DNA of 64,000 nucleotides, from positions 64,442,566 to 64,506,565 of the forward strand of contig CM063503.1 in assembly GCA_032207245.1 (NCBI GenBank), read 5' to 3'. Below, piece after piece: positions 11,409 to 22,481 of this stretch. Each line of letters opens with the position of its first letter. Positions within the stretch are counted from its first letter, which is position 1. The notes below the pieces were generated by a model that made no database searches, was not told the origin of the DNA, and was given only the letters and a program-made list of their open reading frames with translations. The position numbers and the translations under genes were made by a program. This DNA comes from Pardosa pseudoannulata (Eukaryota; Arthropoda; Arachnida; Araneae; Lycosidae).

Positions 11409-13734
11409 CAGGGGTCAGCAACCTGTTTGTCCTTAAGGGCGCAATACTAAATTTGAAAATCACCGAGGGCGCATATTTTACAGATAATCAACAGGTATAA
11501 ATATGCATTAAAAAAACAGATTTTTTATAACTTTATTTTGTTGGTGTCATACATAATGCTACATATAGTTCGGTGTGAAACTTAGGTGTCCATATTTTCA
11601 GCTAATCTCTTATAATTGGGGATATATTTAGAGTTCCCGGTCCTTAAACAATGATCTAAATGTGAGTCATTAAGCTTTGTTCGGTATTTTGATTTCACAT
11701 ATTTCATATTTGAGAACAAAGACTCGCAATTGTATGTTGTTGCACAATATGAATAAATTTTTAGCGCACATTTCCTTAAAATAGGATACCTATTTTCATC
11801 GACCAAGTTCCAAAGCATTTTATCATTACTATGCGCTTTTAAAATAATATCACTTTGCAAGTTTATTATTTCTAATTCTAGGTCTTCGATATTATGAAGC
11901 TCGAAATACACTGAAAAGTATTTCCAGAACATCATCTTCAGTAACATTGAATGGATTTATGAAAAATCTTAGAACGGGTTCTAATGCTGCTGCTAAATCT
12001 TCAAATCTAGAAGAAAACTCTTCTATTTGCTTATCTCTAATTTCTAAATATGATGTAGCAGTAAAATTTTTATTATTCAAATTTAAACTCTCAACAGTAT
12101 ATTTTATATTTGGAAAATGTGATAATGATTTTTTCAATAGATTTGATTTCAACAACACTAACTTGCATTTGAATGCATTTACTGCACTAATCATGTCAGC
12201 GATATGCTGATTTTTCCCTTGTATTTTTAAATTTAATTCATTCAACTTTGCCGTTATATCTGTCAGAAATCCGAGGTCGATTAGACAATACTTATTCTCT
12301 AATTGCTCGTATAATTCGCCTCTTGATGCAATAAATTCCTTTGTTTGTGGCAAAACCATGATAAACCGCTCAAGTATTTTACCTCTGCTCAGCCACCTCA
12401 CTTCAGTATGCTAAAGATCTGTGAAACTGAACGTCCTCATCTTCTAAAAGTAATTTAAACAATCTGTGTTGCATAGCTCCCGATCTTATGGAATTAATAA
12501 TTTTTGTTACTATCGTAAAATACGTGTTGAAAACCATTGTTTTTGCGCATAACATTTCCTGATGTATGAGGCAATGATAAAAAATAAATTTAGGGAATAA
12601 GGAATCCTGTCTACATAAGGCAATAAATCCTTTTTTCCTTACCAGTCATCGCTGGTGCCCCGTCTGTTGTAACTTGACGATAACTTTTGTACAGGTAATT
12701 TTACATCTGTTATATACTTTTTAAAAGTAGAAAAATATATCTTCTCCTCTGGTGCTTCCCTTTAATAGAAGAACTTTAAGGAATTCTTTTTGTTGTAAAA
12801 TCGGAAAATGCCATCTTCATGCAAATTGCTAATTGTGATATATTTGTCACGTCTGTCGAATTCATCAATCTGTAGCGAAAAGAAAATACAATTTTTCCAT
12901 ATCATTTGCTAATTCTGCCTCCAAATTCTCCGTAATTACTTCCAATTCTTTAGTAACTGTTCGTGCTGATAATTGCAAACGTGTTTATAGCTGAAACTAT
13001 TTCTTTTTATTTTTAATTCTTCAAAAAGTGAATCAGCAGCTTTTAACATGGCTTCTTTCACTAATTCTCGATCTGTAAGTGGTTTTTTATTCTTAGCTAG
13101 AAAATGCGATATTTTATATGACGCGATCTTTGCTGCTTTATGTTGTTGCAGTGGTTTAGTAAAAAAAAACTTTGCTGGTTAGTTATTGAAGATTTTACAG
13201 AAATAATTTTTTTTCTTCTAATTTCCAGAGTTCACTTGGATAGTCACTATCGAAATTGGTAGGAACGGTCTTAAAATGTCTTTCAATATTACTTTTCTTG
13301 GGAATCGCAATACTATTATTACACAACAAACAAATACACTTCCCTTTGCAATCAACGGAAACAATATAGATGTTCCCATTCATCGTTAAAATAATATGTT
13401 CGTTTTCTTTTACATTTATCCATGAAGGGTTTTGAAATAAAAGAATTATTTCCGAATACTTGGTAGTTTTAAATGCACGGTCTACGCGTGGTCTATTCGA
13501 AATACGATCACACGCTAGCATAAAATACGTGCGTGTTATTAGATACGCTCAAGGTTAGAAACTGCTAATCTATGCACAATCCTAAACTCAACTGACTACT
13601 TGCTGTATATCGCCGTTTGACAAGAGTAAGTAAATCGGTATGGTTATCACACATTTTATTAATCCAGCGAGGGAGCATTAAAAATCGATCGGGGGCGCCA
13701 TGGCGCCCGCGGGCGCCGCGTTGTCCTACCCCTG
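11409..13734 (-). mobile_element. 2.3-kb hAT element (GTF2IRD2-like transposase) with 8-bp target duplication
   Basis: The left end begins CAGGGGTCAGCAACC and the right end, read in reverse, begins CAGGGGTAGGACAACG, so the terminal repeats are short. Flanks are ATATACAT (11401-11408) and ATATACTT (13735-13742), an 8-bp duplication with one mismatch. The element has landed inside the third unit of a tandem array, and the array resumes in register after it. The right terminus is strikingly GC-rich compared with the rest of the window. The transposase reads on the minus strand and is broken. Confidence 0.92.
11582..13521 (-). pseudogene. Broken hAT transposase, GTF2IRD2-like family
   Basis: The minus strand carries three recognisable pieces in the expected order. 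At 13521-13195 is an N-terminal piece with a zinc-finger-like CICLLCNNS followed by a histidine (IERHFKT), as in the BED-like finger of this family. At 12401-11892 is a central piece beginning MRWLSRGKILERF, followed by ELNLKIQG. At 11947-11582 is the C-terminal dimerisation region with CESLFSNMKYVKSKYRTKL and a trailing LDHCLR. The last two overlap by 56 bp in different frames, so at least one frameshift separates them. The 12402-13194 interval between finger and central part is full of stops. Proteins of this type in vertebrates and arthropods descend from hAT transposases. This copy is not functional. Confidence 0.88.
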
Positions 13735-14135
13735 ATATACTTGGTATAACATTAATTATTTCTCGATTTGCCATTACTTACGTTATTGTGTAATTGTTTG
13801 GAGAAATTTCCAATAATGTGGAACTTATTGGAAATGTTAAAAGGAAATTCGAATTGTTAAAAAATTAAATTGATTAATTGATAAAATTGTTAAATGGAAA
13901 TACTAAAAATTTACAGTTTCCTTGTTTTTGCATTTTTTACTTACGCAAAACAGCATGACTTTATCATTTGAACCTCACGAAAGTATGACGCTCAAATCAC
14001 TTTAAATTTTGAAGGTGTGTTGTATAACTATAAAATCGGATAATAGATAATATACATGGCATAACATTATTTCTCGATTTGCTGTTACTTACGTTATTGT
14101 GTAATTGTTTGGAGAAATTTCCAATAATGTGGTAC

Positions 14136-14529
14136 TTGAATTCTTATAGCTCAACATATACCTGGGTAATCACCAAGATAATGGTCTATTTCATGAATTT
14201 TAGAATAAAAAATATTACCAAGTTTATAAAATATTAATATATTGATTTATTTTGGATTTAGAGTGCTTTGCGCTGCACCTAATTTTAGGCCAGTTTTTAT
14301 CGTCTTCCATAAATAAAAATTTTACAAACTATTAGAAGCTTATTGTATTTATTTTTTCCGTTGTTTTACACTATATTTCACCATAAAATTTGCATTGAAA
14401 ATAACCAATTTAATTATTTGAAAAAATCATCTCATGTAGGTGGATAACTTAAAAGGACAATGTAACTTTCGAGATTAAAATTCGAAAATTTTATCATAGT
14501 AGCAATTTTTTTTCCTTCTCTTCGGTACC
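14136..14529. other. AT-rich spacer, nothing recognised
   Basis: No ORF, RNA gene or repeat was identified. Confidence 0.5.
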
Positions 14530-14662
14530 AGTGTGGGTTCTAATACCGTTGCTGACACGACTGTTCGCAGCCGTTCAGAATCGGTTGTAAGCCATAGAAC
14601 CCAGTTTCACAATCTCTTGTGTAGCAAAACAGTAGACCGTAGCGCTTCAAATCAAGCCTTTT
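14530..14662 (+). mobile_element. SINE family 1, 3' two thirds
   Basis: Carries GTTCGCAGCCGTTCAGAATCG and GTAGACCGTAGCGCTTCAAATC, the body of the plus-strand SINE. The tRNA-like head is degraded to GTGGGTTCTAATACC. Confidence 0.75.
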
Positions 14663-15141
14663 ATGATAAACGTTTTTCAAGTTTTTAACTCTACCTGTTA
14701 AAAAATTGCTTAGTTTTATCATTTCATGTAGTATATTTTTTAAATAACAAAAAGCATATAAATTTAAACTGCGATCTTTTAATAGCTAAAAAAATATTGA
14801 AAACCATTAAGAAATCGAAAATTTATGAAAAATAACATTTATTATGTATTAAAATAAAATATAATTCTCATGTAAATGTAAATATTATCTATTTACCACA
14901 ATGCCACAATACCTCGGTTTACCACAATTTAATTATAAGTTCACAACAATGTTATTTTCATCTTTATTCAAATTACTGCATTTCCGGATACATAAGGTTA
15001 TATTGAAAATAGTGTTGTTTCAGAAAAAAAAATTGCAGGCATCCTGGTTTTATGTGGTTTACATATTATATGGCAAAGGCCATCGGCAAATGGGTGGTTT
15101 AGTTTGGACGCGATTAGAAATTTTGTCATGACTTAAACTTT

Positions 15142-15507
15142 GTTGTTGTTGTTGTCGTCTTATGCCAATAGGTCACACCAAGCCCGATTGAGTCAGAGGC
15201 TACTCGATTTAAGGAAAAGGAGTGCACCTTTTGTTTTTAACGAGCACCTCAGGGGTGAAAGTACTACTTATGTTCAAGGGGGTCCTCATAATTTTGAAGC
15301 AGGGTCCCAGCAGAAGACCCATAGACTAGGCCGACCACCCCCAGAAATATTAATTGAGAACTTGGAGGACATTGTGACCACGAACATATTTTAAGTACCC
15401 CAGTCACCTTTAACGAACACGGCGGATCTTAGGCCGGCTCCGGTTCCGAACCCCCAACTCTCCAGTTACGAGAGTGTTTCCTTTGTTGACTGAGATACCA
15501 TGGCTCA
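15142..15507 (-). mobile_element. SINE family 2: tRNA-derived head, (CAA)n tail, near-perfect TSD
   Basis: Read on the minus strand it starts with a tRNA-like head: TGGTATCTCAGT matches an A box, and GGGGGTTCGGAACC a B box. A body of about 250 bp follows, then a tail of CAACAACAACAACAA. The flanks carry TTAAACTTTG (15133-15142) and TTAAACTCTG (15508-15517), a 10-bp duplication with one mismatch. The head differs from family 1, and a diverged 3' relative lies at 61590-61740. The plus-strand ORF across it is spurious. Confidence 0.8.
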
Positions 15508-15649
15508 TTAAACTCTGTTTTATTAGATTATTAGAATTTCATCAGACGAATTATGAGTTTTCTTATACTTTTGTCAAAAATGTCAGCAACCGTTTTAGAC
15601 CATAGCTTTACGGCATTGGGATTCTTGAGTGGGTCTAAAACCGTGTTCA

Positions 15650-17240
15650 ACCCAAATGACTTCAAAGAGACTGAAAGAGGAGAGTAAGAAGATGTCATAT
15701 CAGCGCAGCAGCAGTATATTTAATAATCTCCCAACGGAATAAGTCTAAAGTTTGCTTTGAAGCGTTGGCCATAGGAGGACGTGCATTATCTTACATCAAA
15801 CATATTCTCTTCTTGAACATTTCCCATCTTTTGTTTAGTATCATCCTACGTATTTAAAAAAATGTAAAGTCATATACATACAACAAGTGCTATTTTTTGA
15901 CGTAGTCACCTTCTTTCGTAATGTATTTTGTGTAGTTAATAATGAGGGTTTTTTAAATCTTGATTGAAAATGCCAACCTGTGTCTTTTCAGATCATTGGT
16001 TCACAGCATTTTGATTCTTATCGTCGGTTGATAACCATTTCCATTCACACAGGACTTCAGAGACGCAAAGAGAAAAAAAACGAAGATGACACATCAGAGC
16101 TCTTAGCAAGGCGTTTAATAATCTCCCAACGGAATAAGTATAAGGTTTGCTTTAAAACAGGCTGTGTGGGGGCTTGCATTGTTATGCAACAGACACTCTC
16201 TCTTCCTTAACATTTCGATTGTTTTATTCTGTATCATCCTAAGTATTTTGGAAAATTTACAAAGTCATATCCGAACAACTAATACTATTTTTATGGGTTA
16301 AACTTCACATAGTCCCATACCGTCATAATGCATTTTATGAAGTAAATAATGTAAATAAGTTTTATCTTCTTCAAAAAAGTCAATTCTCGTCATTTTAGCC
16401 TATTGGTTCATCACACTGTGATTCTTATCACTAGTCAAAAAACTTTCCCACTCAAAGTGAAATTATGACCTTATATGAATTACAACAATGAAGATAGCTA
16501 CGAAAATATTTGGGAATCTCAGTAATAATGATAACAGGAAGGTTTTCAGTCTTCCGGGTTACGACTTCCAGAAGTGCTATAGACATCTTAGGGCAACTAC
16601 GGTACTTTACTTGGGCATTCGTCCATGTCGTTGAAAATCTCCTCTAGAAATCAGATTCCTTCTGGTTTTCTTTTAACATTGTATTTGATACTATATACTC
16701 CAATAGTTAAAAACCCATATTGGAGAATAAGGAGTATGTTATCTCAGAAGAGTACCAAAAGCAATTACATCTACTCTTACCAATCTATAGATTTAGGAGA
16801 GCCATAAGATAAAAATCTGATAAAGATATCAGGGCTCTGAGTGGGTGGACATGAAAATCACCTAAAAGAATGAATCTAAGATTTACATTGAAGTGTGAGC
16901 TGTGTGGACGAGGATTTCAGAAAGGCATAAAGAGGAAAATCTAAAAATGGCATATCAGAATTCTTAGCAGGTTGGTTTCATAATCTCTCAAACGAATGAG
17001 TCTAAAGTTTGCTTGGAAGCATGAGCTATGTTGGAGATGGTTTCAGAGAAGCACAAAAAGGAAAATTTGAAAATGGCTCTGAGACTGTTGGATTGATAAT
17101 CTCCCAAATGAATGAGTCTAAGGTTTACTTTGAAGCTTTAGCTGTGTGGGAGTATGTGTTTTCATGCAACAGACCCAATGTCTTAACACTTCCCTTCTTT
17201 TGTTCTGTACCGTCCCCTGGAGATTTTTTACGGTTTAACA
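15650..17240. repeat. Degenerate repeat with five copies of an AATCTCCCAACGGAATAAG block
   Basis: Homologous blocks are anchored near 15721, 16117, 16860, 16979 and 17096. Each reads roughly AATCTCCCAAnGnAT(A/G)AGTCTAAGGTTTnCTTTGAAG followed by GCTGTGTGG. The last three are spaced by about 118 bp. The first two share longer flanks, including GAAGATG(A/T)CA(T/C)ATCAG and TGTATCATCCTA. Origin unknown; divergence suggests an old repeat. Confidence 0.75.
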
Positions 17241-17825
17241 ATACGACATTGTTTCCCCCTGGAGACAAAATTCAAAATGAGGAGAATCCTTTCAACCTAC
17301 TAAAAGAAAGTAGTCATGACTTTTAAAGCAGAAGCAACCGTTTCTAATTTTCATAAATTTTTCTACTTGTGCAAAGTATGGTCTATGACACCATTCATAT
17401 CAACACATTTTATTCTGTTAAATATCTAGAACAGCGTGTTTCTCTTCATGGGACAAGAACTGGATTATGCTCCTCAATTCGCATCTCGTGGCTTTTGAAA
17501 CGGAGGCACTCATTTCAACAGCAACAAGAGTTTTCAACAAACAAGCGCCCATTCTACTCACACAAACATTTACTTTGAACACAATGCCCTCAATGTTTTT
17601 GAAAAGAACTTTCTTTGGGTTTAGAGACTTAGTAATCTTACTTCCTTGACGTCCCTCGTTTACTCTGTTTATTTACATTACTTTCAGCTTTAATATTAAA
17701 GAAAATTTAATGTAAAGGTAAACAAATACTAAATACTTTTTACTACTTTTAATGAAGATCTTTCTTCTTTTAAAGAAAAAAAAAGGAAATTTATATTTGA
17801 GCTGAAAGTTACTTAGATTTGGCTT

Positions 17826-18077
17826 TTGCAAATGGCGCAAGTACTTTTACCCGAAAGAAAGTTTGTTTTACTTTCGATTTTATTTTTAGCATCATTGGAT
17901 AGCTACAAGGAAAAGTGGAAAAGAATCCGAGAAACCACTATTCGATCCATATTCCTGGAGACTCCCTTTCCCTGTAATTGTGTAATCAGCTGTTGGACAA
18001 TCAAAAATATAAGTGAAGCTACCTACCCTCCAGGTTGTAACACACTAACCCAGATCATGCAAGTTTCATACTCGTAG
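17826..18077 (+). CDS. Possible small secreted cysteine-containing protein (weak)
   Basis: An 83-codon ORF starts MQMAQVLLPERK, is followed by a hydrophobic stretch FVLLSILFLA (residues 13-22) resembling a signal peptide, and then a basic region with cysteines in a CNCVISC cluster and one further C-terminal cysteine. I do not recognise a family. Against it being a gene: the hydrophobic core is short, no TATA box, acceptor or polyadenylation signal frames it, and ORFs of this length occur by chance. In its favour, the DNA from about 17820 to 18370 is less AT-rich than its neighbours, and a splice-donor-like AAGGTAAGC lies at 18366. It directly precedes the array of exon-like cassettes, so the two could belong to one locus, but no phase-compatible splice was found. 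Confidence 0.2.
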   Translation: MQMAQVLLPERKFVLLSILFLASLDSYKEKWKRIRETTIRSIFLETPFPCNCVISCWTIKNISEATYPPGCNTLTQIMQVSYS

Positions 18078-18570
18078 TTTGACACTTGTTAGAAGTTTCA
18101 GGAATGAAGTTTCACCTTTCAGAAAGTACATTACTCCATTTCATCGAGCGATGGAATCGCAGGACCTCTAGGCATAGGTGGTAAAAAAAATATTTTTCGC
18201 CCCTCCTCCAAGATGAATGTACCTTCAAATGCCTCTAAGGTCAATAGCGTTGCTTTCCTCATTTAGGTTGGATCGGCCTGACCTTGATAAAATGCTTGCT
18301 GTCTACTATCTCTGATTCCAGAACTCCAGCTACTGACGTGCGATAGCAGTGTTACGGCCTTGGGAAGGTAAGCATCTTTTCTTTTCAGTTAAACAGATAC
18401 TTACCTTTTCCTTTCGACTTGATTTCCAATTTCTCCTCTCTGTGTTTCATGTGTTTACGCACATAGATGGAGTTGGAAATTTATGCAGGGAATAGGAAGA
18501 AATAGAAATTTACTCTTAATTTTTGCGCTTATATGTTTTTTATTTTTACTTTTTTGTAATTTTGTGTCAG

Positions 18571-18643
18571 TTGAAGCACAAGATAAAGGCAAATAGGATA
18601 AAATATTATGGATCGGTAAAACATTATTATGCTGTTATAAATC
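18571..18643 (+). other. Exon-like 73-nt cassette, copy 1 (in-frame stop)
   Basis: Flanked by TTTTGTGTCAG and GTAAGT. The frame that is open in later copies has a TAG at codon 8, so this copy and the identical one at 18843-18915 would be broken exons. Confidence 0.45.
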
Positions 18644-19181
18644 GTAAGTTCTAAATCTGTGAAAGTTAAAAAGATAACTTTTCTCTTCGACTTGTTTCCC
18701 AGTTTTTCCTCTTTATATTTCATGTGTTTACACAGATTCATGAAGTTGTAAATTTATGCAGGGAATAAAAAGGATTAAAGATTCATTTTTTATTTTTTAT
18801 TTATTTATTTCTTATTTTTACTTTTTTGTAATTTTGTGTCAGTTGAAGCACAAGATAAAGGCAAATAGGATAAAATATTATGGATCGGTAAAACATTATT
18901 ATGCTGTTATAAATCGTAAGTTCTAAATCTGTGAAAGTAAAAAAAAATAAAAATCGGAAAACACTGTGTATTTGTAAGTGAAATATATTTCTAAGCATCT
19001 TTTAAGTTAAAAAGATACTTTTCCCTTCGACTTGTTTCCCAGTTTCTCCTATTTATGTTTCATGTGTTTACACTCATAGATGAAGTTGGAAATTTATGCA
19101 GGGAATAAAAAGGAATAAAGATTCATTTTTTATTTTTTATTTATTTATTTCTTATTTTTGCTTTTTTTTATTTTGTTCCAG

Positions 19182-19254
19182 ATGAAACACAAGATAAAAA
19201 CAAAAAAGATAAAATATTATGCTTCTGTAAAACATTATTATGCTGTTATAAATC
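19182..19254 (+). other. Exon-like 73-nt cassette, copy 3 (open)
   Basis: Upstream is a T-rich tract ending TTCCAG and downstream GTAAGT, a consensus acceptor and donor. The open frame reads two bases, then ETQDKNKKDKILCF and CKTLLCCYK, then two leftover bases. The head is acidic/lysine-rich and the tail has four cysteines. Confidence 0.45.
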
Positions 19255-19525
19255 GTAAGTTCTAAATCTGTGAAAGTAAAAAAAAATAAAAATCGGAAAA
19301 CACTGTGAATAAGCAAGTGAAATATATTTGTAAGCATCTTTTAAGTTAAAATGATACTTAACTTTTCTCTTCGACTTGTTTCCCAGTTTTTCCTCTTTAT
19401 ATTTCATGTGTTTACACAGATTCATGAAGTTGTAAATTTATGCAGGGAATAAAAAGGATTAAAGATTCATTTTTTATTTTTTATTTATTTATTTCTTATT
19501 TTTGCTTTTTTTTATTTTGTTCCAG

Positions 19526-19598
19526 ATGAAACACAAGATAAAAACAAAAAAGATAAAATATTATGCTTCTGTAAAACATTATTATGCTGTTTTAAATC
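19526..19598 (+). other. Exon-like 73-nt cassette, copy 4 (open)
   Basis: Same acceptor (TTCCAG), length, frame and donor (GTAAGT) as copy 3. It differs by one substitution giving CCFK instead of CCYK. Confidence 0.45.
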
Positions 19599-19863
19599 GT
19601 AAGTTCTAAATCTGTAAAAGTAAAAAAATAAAAATCGGAAAAACACAGTGAATTCGTAAGTGAAATATATTTGTAAGCATCTTTTAACATGAAAAGATAC
19701 TTAACTTTTCCCTCCAACTTCTATCCCAGTTTCTCTTCTCCCAGTTTCTTTATGTTTCATATGTTTACACACATAAATGAAGTTGAAAATTTATGCAGGG
19801 AATAAAAAGGAATAAAGGCTAATTTTTAAGTAATTAATTAATTTATTTATTATTTTGTGCCAG

Positions 19864-19936
19864 GTGAAGCACAGGAAAAAGACAAAAAGGATAAAATATT
19901 ATGGTTCTGTAAAACATTATTATGCTGTTATAAATC
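19864..19936 (+). other. Exon-like 73-nt cassette, copy 5 (open)
   Basis: Acceptor TTTTGTGCCAG and donor GTAAGT are intact. The frame reads EAQEKDKKDKILWF then CKTLLCCYK. Changes against copy 3 include conservative ones (D/E, N/D), as well as A/T and W/C swaps. Confidence 0.45.
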
Positions 19937-20196
19937 GTAAGTTCTAAATCTGTAAAAGTAAACAAATAAAAATCGGAAAACACTGTATATTCGTAAGTGA
20001 AATATATTTGTAAACATCTTTTAAGTTAATAAGATTCTTAACTTTTCCCTTCGATTTGTTTCCCAGTTCTTTCTCTTTATGTTTCATGTGTTTACTCACA
20101 TACATGAAGTTGGAAATTTATGCAGGGGATAAAAAGGAATAAAGATTAATTTTTAATTTTTTGTTTATTTAATACTTTTTTTTTATTTTGTGTCTG

Positions 20197-20269
20197 TTGA
20201 AGCACAAGAAAAAGACAAAAAGGATAAAATATTATGGTTCTGTAAAACATTATTATGCTGTTATAAATC
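20197..20269 (+). other. Exon-like 73-nt cassette, copy 6 (open, acceptor lost)
   Basis: The reading frame matches copy 5, but the acceptor AG has become TG (TGTCTG), so splicing here would fail. The copy near 20523 also has TG and carries an internal insertion. The copy near 20880 is decayed. Confidence 0.4.
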
Positions 20270-21344
20270 GTAAGTTCTAAATCTGTAAAAGTAAAAAAAT
20301 AAAAATCAGAAAAACACTGTGAATAAGCAAGTGAAATATATTTGTAAGCATCTTTTAAGTTAAAATGATACTTTTCCCTTCGACTTGTTTCCCAGTTTCT
20401 CCTATTTATGTTTCATGTATTTACACTCATAGATGAAGTTGGAAATTTATGCAGGGAATAAAAAGGAATAAAGATTAATTTTTAATTTTTTGTTTATTTA
20501 ATACTTTTTTTTTATTTTGTGTCTGTTGAAGCACAAGAAAAAGACAAAAAGGATAAAATGTGGTTGCTGAAATATTATGGTTCTGTAAAATATTATTATG
20601 CTGTCATATGTTCTAAATCTGCAAACGTTAAAAAAAATTACAAAAGTACTGTGATTTGTAAGAGGAATAATTACATTTATAGGCCACTTTTCTTTTAAGT
20701 TAAAAAGATAATTTGCTTTTCCTTTCGACTTGTTTCCCAATTTCTTTTCTATATGTTTTATGTGTTTACACACATAAATGAAATTAGAAAATTATTCGGG
20801 TTGTAAAAGGAAAAGGAAACTTACTTTTTACTCTTTTTGATTATTTACTTCTTATTTTCACTTATTTATAATTTTCTGTCTGTTGAAGAACAAGGTAAAG
20901 GCAAAAAGTTGTTGAAATGTTATGATTATGTAAAATTGCCTTACACAAATACTAGCTAATCAGAGTGACTTTATTTTGCAATTTAAATTGTAAGTTCTAA
21001 ATATGTAAAAGTAAATAAAACATCACTAAAAATACTATTGATTCGTAAATAAAATATAGATGTAAGCTAGAACTTGTGTGCATGTGGCAACGCTAATAAT
21101 TTTTATTATAATTAGTCGAAACGATTTGAAAATCATTGTTCCATTCCTTTTATAAATTAAATTAATATATAATTACGCATTATTAATAAATTTTGAAAGT
21201 AGTGGATATAGTGAAATTCTTATATTATTAGTTATTCTGATTTTCGATTATCAATATTTCCTTATTTCGATTTGTTTTCCGATTTTAGGGCTTTGCATAT
21301 ATAATTTTTTTCCCCGATTTTATGGCTTTATTATATATAAATGG

Positions 21345-21521
21345 TCGAACGATGGCCGAATGGTTAGGGTGCTGGCCTTCGGAACCGGAGTTCGTGGGTT
21401 CGAATCCCACAGTGGCATGGATGTTCGTAGCCGTTCGGAGTCGGCTTTAAGCAGTAGGTCCCGGTCTCATTAGCCCTCGTGTGCAAAAAGTAGACCGTAG
21501 CGCTCCAAACCAAACCAAACC
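21345..21521 (+). mobile_element. SINE family 1, full length, perfect 12-bp TSD
   Basis: The head is tRNA Ser/Leu-like: A box TGGCCGAATGG and B box GGTTCGAATCC. The body contains GTAGCCGTTCGGAGTCGGC and GTCTCATTAGCCC and ends in CCAAACCAAACCAAAC. Both flanks carry ATATATAAATGG (21333-21344 and 21522-21533), evidence of target-primed insertion. Confidence 0.92.
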
Positions 21522-21854
21522 ATATATAAATGGAGTTAGAAATGCATGCAGGGAATAAAAAGTGTATGAAAATTTACTTATTATTCTTTGCTGATTTATA
21601 ATCCTTAATCATTTTAAGCACAAAGAAAAATCACATAGGGTAAAACATCAAAGTGTCTGTAATATTAAGATTCTTCATAAAATATCTTGCACAAATTCTA
21701 GCTACACAGAATGACGTTACTCTGTTGGCATAAATCATAACTTCTAAATCTCTAAAAGTAAATAAAAAATTACTAAAAATATTGTGGATTCGTATATGAA
21801 AGGTATTTGCAATTAAAAAAAATTCTTAACTTCTTCTTTCAAGTTGTTGTACTC

Positions 21855-21981
21855 TGAAAGATGGCTGATTGGTTAGAGTGTTGGCTTGCGGTAACGGAGT
21901 TCGTGGGTTCGAATCCCACACAGGCATGGATATTCGTAGCCGTTCGGAATCGGCTTTAAGCTGCAGGTACCGGTCTCATTA
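21855..21981 (+). mobile_element. SINE family 1, truncated at the 3' end
   Basis: tRNA-like head with GATGGCTGATTGG and GGTTCGAATCC, then GTAGCCGTTCGGAATCGGC. It stops after CGGTCTCATTA and lacks the usual tail. Confidence 0.85.
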
Positions 21982-22481
21982 CATTTTTTTTGTTTTACAT
22001 AAATCCTAAAGAGAGAAACTTTACTTCGGAACTATAAATTGTAAATTCTAAATTTGTGAAAGTTAAAAAAAAAATTAAAAAAAAAAAAAAAACCTCTAAA
22101 AACACTACAGATTCGTAAAACAAATATATTTGTAAGACAGAACCTGAATGCACGTGACTGCTCTAATATCTTTTATTTTAATTAATGTAAATAATTTGAA
22201 AATCACTGTTTTGTCCCTTTTATAAATTGAATTACTATTTGATAATGCATTAATAGCTTAATATCTTGTTTTTACATCGAGTGGATAAAGTTCTTATACT
22301 ATTAACTATTGTAATATTTTAATAGTGTATAACTACTCACATAAAACTTAATGATTCTTATTTTAAATTTTTTAATCAATTTTAAAGTAACATTTTGTAA
22401 CTCAAAAAATAAAGTGTTTTATTTAGGTATTATAAAAATTTGAATTTTATAAAGAGCTTTATATTATAGATATGAAATTAC

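Larger units (their letters stand above)
10516..14135. repeat. ~300-bp tandem repeat, four units plus a partial, split by a hAT insertion
   Basis: Units start at TTTGGAGAAATTTCC near 10516, 10853, 11148, 13797 and 14108. Spacing is 337, 295, 316 (after removing the inserted element) and 311 bp. The first unit is longer because a short TTAAATTGATAAATTGATAAAA segment is duplicated. The third unit is interrupted at 11409-13734. Confidence 0.93.
18371..20960. repeat. ~340-bp tandem array with an exon-like cassette in each unit
   Basis: Units are anchored on a CTTTTCCCTTCGACTTGTTTCCC-like motif near 18415, 18688, 19028, 19372, 19715, 20052, 20381 and 20726. Spacing is about 273 then 329-345 bp. 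Each unit has a conserved order: pyrimidine-rich stretch, GTGTTTACAC, AATTTATGCAGGGAATAAAAAGG, a T-rich tract ending in AG or a lost AG, a 73-nt block, GTAAGTTCTAAATCTG, and TTTGTAAGCATCTTTTAA. The first boundary (18367-18380) repeats the GGTAAGCATCTTTT motif found in later units. Confidence 0.93.
20961..22330. repeat. Decayed extensions of the ~340-bp array, broken up by SINEs
   Basis: Phrases such as AATTGTAAGTTCTAAATnTGT and TTATAAATTnAATTA recur near 20990-21180 and 22025-22260, with a partial relative near 21730. The pattern fits old array units interrupted by two SINE insertions. Confidence 0.7.

Noticed and set aside
11947..12210. 87-codon plus-strand ORF
   Set aside because: Lies opposite the hAT transposase pseudogene and is its antisense shadow.
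17009..17326. 105-codon ORF
   Set aside because: Overlaps the repeated CCCAAnGAATGAGTCTAAGG blocks and is not conserved in their other copies.
18313..18370. Upstream exon splicing into the 73-nt cassettes
   Set aside because: An AG-flanked 46-nt block ends at AAG/GTAAGC, but its only open phase does not fit the open frame of the cassettes.
21345..21415. tRNA-Ser/Leu gene
   Set aside because: A and B boxes are present, but the sequence continues into a shared SINE body and tail with target duplications, and tRNA pairing is degraded.
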